64,000 bases of DNA from positions 718,881 to 782,880 of the forward strand of contig NZ_FOOQ01000002.1 in the NCBI RefSeq assembly GCF_900113245.1, in the 5' to 3' direction. Position numbers and translations under genes: made by a program. Source of the DNA: Halopelagius inordinatus (GTDB lineage Archaea; Halobacteriota; Halobacteria; Halobacteriales; Haloferacaceae). How positions within the stretch are numbered: the stretch's first letter is position 1; every line of letters starts with the position of its first letter. The notes beneath the pieces were generated by a model. The model saw only the letters and a program-made list of their open reading frames with translations. It was not told the DNA's origin and searched no databases. Below, in pieces: positions 62,279 through 64,000 of this stretch.

Positions 62279-62539
62279 CGTTGTATCTTTGGCCCCCGTG
62301 CGGAACCGACGAGGGGCGGCTTTGGTCGTCTCGCGGTGCGGTCGATAGTATCCCGTCGAGGACCTATTTATGTGGCGGCCGATTCCACGATTTCGGGAAC
62401 GCCCCCCTGGCCGGACGAAACGGACGGAGATAGCTCGAAACACGGAGAGAAGCGTCGAAAACGGGCGTGACGGTCCGTCGAATCTGGACACGAATCGATA
62501 TGTAACCGGCAGGTGTAACAGGCCCGAAAGTCGGGGGTC

Positions 62540-64000
62540 TCAGCGGTCCTTCGTCGTGAGAGCGCGCAGGATGTCGCCGTACGCCGGGCGCGTCACCAAG
62601 ACGCCGACGAGGACGCCGAGGATGGTGAAGATGGCAAAGCCCTGGAGGTCACCGAGCGACAACACCGCGAGCGGTGACATGGCGATTATCGTCGTCGCGG
62701 CGGCGGCACCGATGACCCAGAACGCCTTCTTGAATCGCGACTGGAAGACGCGCCGAGAGTCTATCTGGCCCTCGGCCATCACCTCGTCGGCGATGATTAT
62801 CAGGTCGTCCACCCCCGTCCCGATGACAGCGATGAAGCCGGCGATGACAGACAGGTCGAGCGGATAGCCGATACCGGCGGCGAATCCGAGGAGGATGACC
62901 ACCTCCGAAAGCGCCGTGACGATCATCGGCGCGGCGACGCGAGCCTTCTTGTAGCGGAGGAACACCACGCCCGCGACGGCGAAGACGGCGACGAGGCCGG
63001 TCAGAAGCGAGTTCGACTTGAAGTCAGCGCCCTGACTCGGTGAGACGTACGACGAGGTCCCTCCGTCCGGACCCGTGAGGTCGAGTTTCGCCGGAAGCGC
63101 GCCGGCGCGGAGGTTGATGGCGACGTCTTGGGCCTCAGAGAGGTTTCGCGTCTGGAGTTGGAACTCCGGCGCGTTCGCCCACTCGCCCGAACGCATCCCC
63201 TGTGCGAGGCCGGGACTCATCCCGAACGCGTTGACGACTTCGCCGTTGACGACGAGGAGCAGACACGGTTCGGTGCCGTTCGGGTTCTCCCTGTACGTAC
63301 AGGTCGTGCCGCCGGGTTGGGAGATGCCCGTCTCGACCGTCGCCTGTTGGAACCCGCCGGCCGCGGACTCTTTGACGGTCACCGGGACGAACGCTCCCCC
63401 GGAGGTCTGACTCTCGGAGGCGGTCCCGATGCTCTGGAAGTCGTCCTGTTGGAGAATCTCGCGCGATTCGTACCCGCTTCCGTTCTCGGCGGCGTAGTAC
63501 GCTTGGATGGTGACCGTCCCGCGTTCGCTCACGAGGTCGAGGACTTCCGAGCGGTCGCGGTTCGGCACTTCGATGAGGATGAAATGCTCGCCCGTCGCCG
63601 TCCGCACCTGTTGGACGGTACCGCCCGAGAGACCGGCCTCGTTGATCTTGTTTTCGAGGACGGAGACGGCGTCCCCTCGCGTCGTCTCGGTGACGCCGTC
63701 GCGGACGGTTCCGTATCCGTAACCCGCGTCGCCGAGTGCGGCTTCGAGTTCGGTCTGGGAGGTGTTCTCGACGGTCACCTCGACCGTACCGACGTTCTCG
63801 CCGGTCGGTCGCGCGATGACGTCCGACGGTGTCGCGTTCGACAGGCCGGAGGCGACGTTCCGTTCGACCGCCCGCGGTTGGTCGCTGCCGAACTGCACCT
63901 CCTCTGCGGTGATTCCGACGAGGGGCGCGCGCACGCGCGTCCCGCCGGAGAGTTGCAGGCCGTACTGGAGGTTCGTCATCCCGCCCTCGCCGGCCACGGC
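62540..64000 (-). CDS. secD: Protein translocase subunit SecD, C-terminal part
   Basis: At least 487 residues of a SecD protein; the start lies beyond the right edge. A large external region begins near GLQLSGGTRVRAPLVG, holds a long P1-like domain, and is followed by the membrane half with AVFAVAGVVFLRYKKARVAAPMIVTALSEVVILLGFAAGIGYPLDLSVIAGFIAVIGTGVDDLIIIADEV (in part) and RRVFQSRFKKAFWVIGAAAATTIIAM (in part), the SecD/SecF signatures. It helps drive export through the SecYE channel. secF is expected upstream, outside the window. Confidence 0.93.
   Translation of the reverse strand, partial: AVAGEGGMTNLQYGLQLSGGTRVRAPLVGITAEEVQFGSDQPRAVERNVASGLSNATPSDVIARPTGENVGTVEVTVENTSQTELEAALGDAGYGYGTVRDGVTETTRGDAVSVLENKINEAGLSGGTVQQVRTATGEHFILIEVPNRDRSEVLDLVSERGTVTIQAYYAAENGSGYESREILQQDDFQSIGTASESQTSGGAFVPVTVKESAAGGFQQATVETGISQPGGTTCTYRENPNGTEPCLLLVVNGEVVNAFGMSPGLAQGMRSGEWANAPEFQLQTRNLSEAQDVAINLRAGALPAKLDLTGPDGGTSSYVSPSQGADFKSNSLLTGLVAVFAVAGVVFLRYKKARVAAPMIVTALSEVVILLGFAAGIGYPLDLSVIAGFIAVIGTGVDDLIIIADEVMAEGQIDSRRVFQSRFKKAFWVIGAAAATTIIAMSPLAVLSLGDLQGFAIFTILGVLVGVLVTRPAYGDILRALTTKDR

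Overview
This 64 kb window is chromosomal DNA from an extremely halophilic archaeon (class Halobacteria). The evidence is the very high G+C content, the acidic proteins, the many twin-arginine (Tat) lipoprotein signals, the complete archaeosine tRNA pathway, a SAMP/MoaD-type small archaeal modifier, a bacterio-opsin-activator-type HTH regulator, a Pus10/TrmY pair and many GTG starts with short or absent leaders. I see no rRNA, CRISPR array, intact insertion sequence or provirus. The species cannot be fixed from the sequence alone; the overall look is Haloferacales-like.

Layout. 1-6.7 kb: a partial Sir2 deacetylase, purine genes (purC, purU, purS, purQ), a PQQ-propeller lipoprotein and the archaeosine radical-SAM enzyme RaSEA. 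6.7-10 kb: three tandem paralogous Tat lipoproteins, the third frameshifted. 10-15.5 kb: a tungsten aldehyde ferredoxin oxidoreductase, azlCD, a three-gene SAMP/MoaD operon and small regulators. 15.6-19.4 kb: hydantoinase/oxoprolinase hyuA-hyuB. 19.5-30.1 kb: archaeosine synthase (arcS) and archaeosine tRNA-guanine transglycosylase (tgtA), with membrane proteins, an amidotransferase, a CPBP protease, a NUDIX hydrolase and an arylsulfotransferase-like protein. 30.1-35.1 kb: a VOC protein, a Bat-type regulator, and an operon of an NSS sodium symporter, a small subunit and a proline racemase/hydroxyproline epimerase. 35.4-42 kb: a glycosylation-prone DUF4397 surface protein, a Tat-exported amidase and a histidine kinase/response regulator pair. 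42-49.4 kb: tRNA-Pro(CGG), trmY, an A+T-rich leader and a five-gene peptide/nickel-type ABC importer operon. 49.4-56.7 kb: gene debris (ABC exporter fragment), gamma-glutamyltransferase, an ABC-2 exporter pair, and isocitrate lyase coupled to a small repeat protein. 56.7-64 kb: pus10, a 7TM histidine kinase, a UbiA prenyltransferase, rnhB, a DUF7511-like protein and the 3' part of secD.

The genes fit a heterotroph that lives on amino acids and peptides: peptide importer, gamma-glutamyltransferase, amidase, oxoprolinase and proline/hydroxyproline epimerase with a symporter. Isocitrate lyase adds growth on C2 compounds. tRNA modification is strongly represented: RaSEA, ArcTGT and ArcS for archaeosine-15, and Pus10 with TrmY for N1-methylpseudouridine-54.

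The most unusual feature is a recurring set of short direct duplications at gene boundaries. They occur at the purQ start, at the stop codons of the first lipoprotein, the aldehyde ferredoxin oxidoreductase and an ABC permease, upstream of tgtA, beside tRNA-Pro, and as a frame-breaking 8-bp duplication in an ABC pseudogene. Other points worth a look are a second diglycine-tailed small protein next to the SAMP/MoaD gene, the frameshifted lipoprotein, and an IS200/IS605-like solo palindrome.
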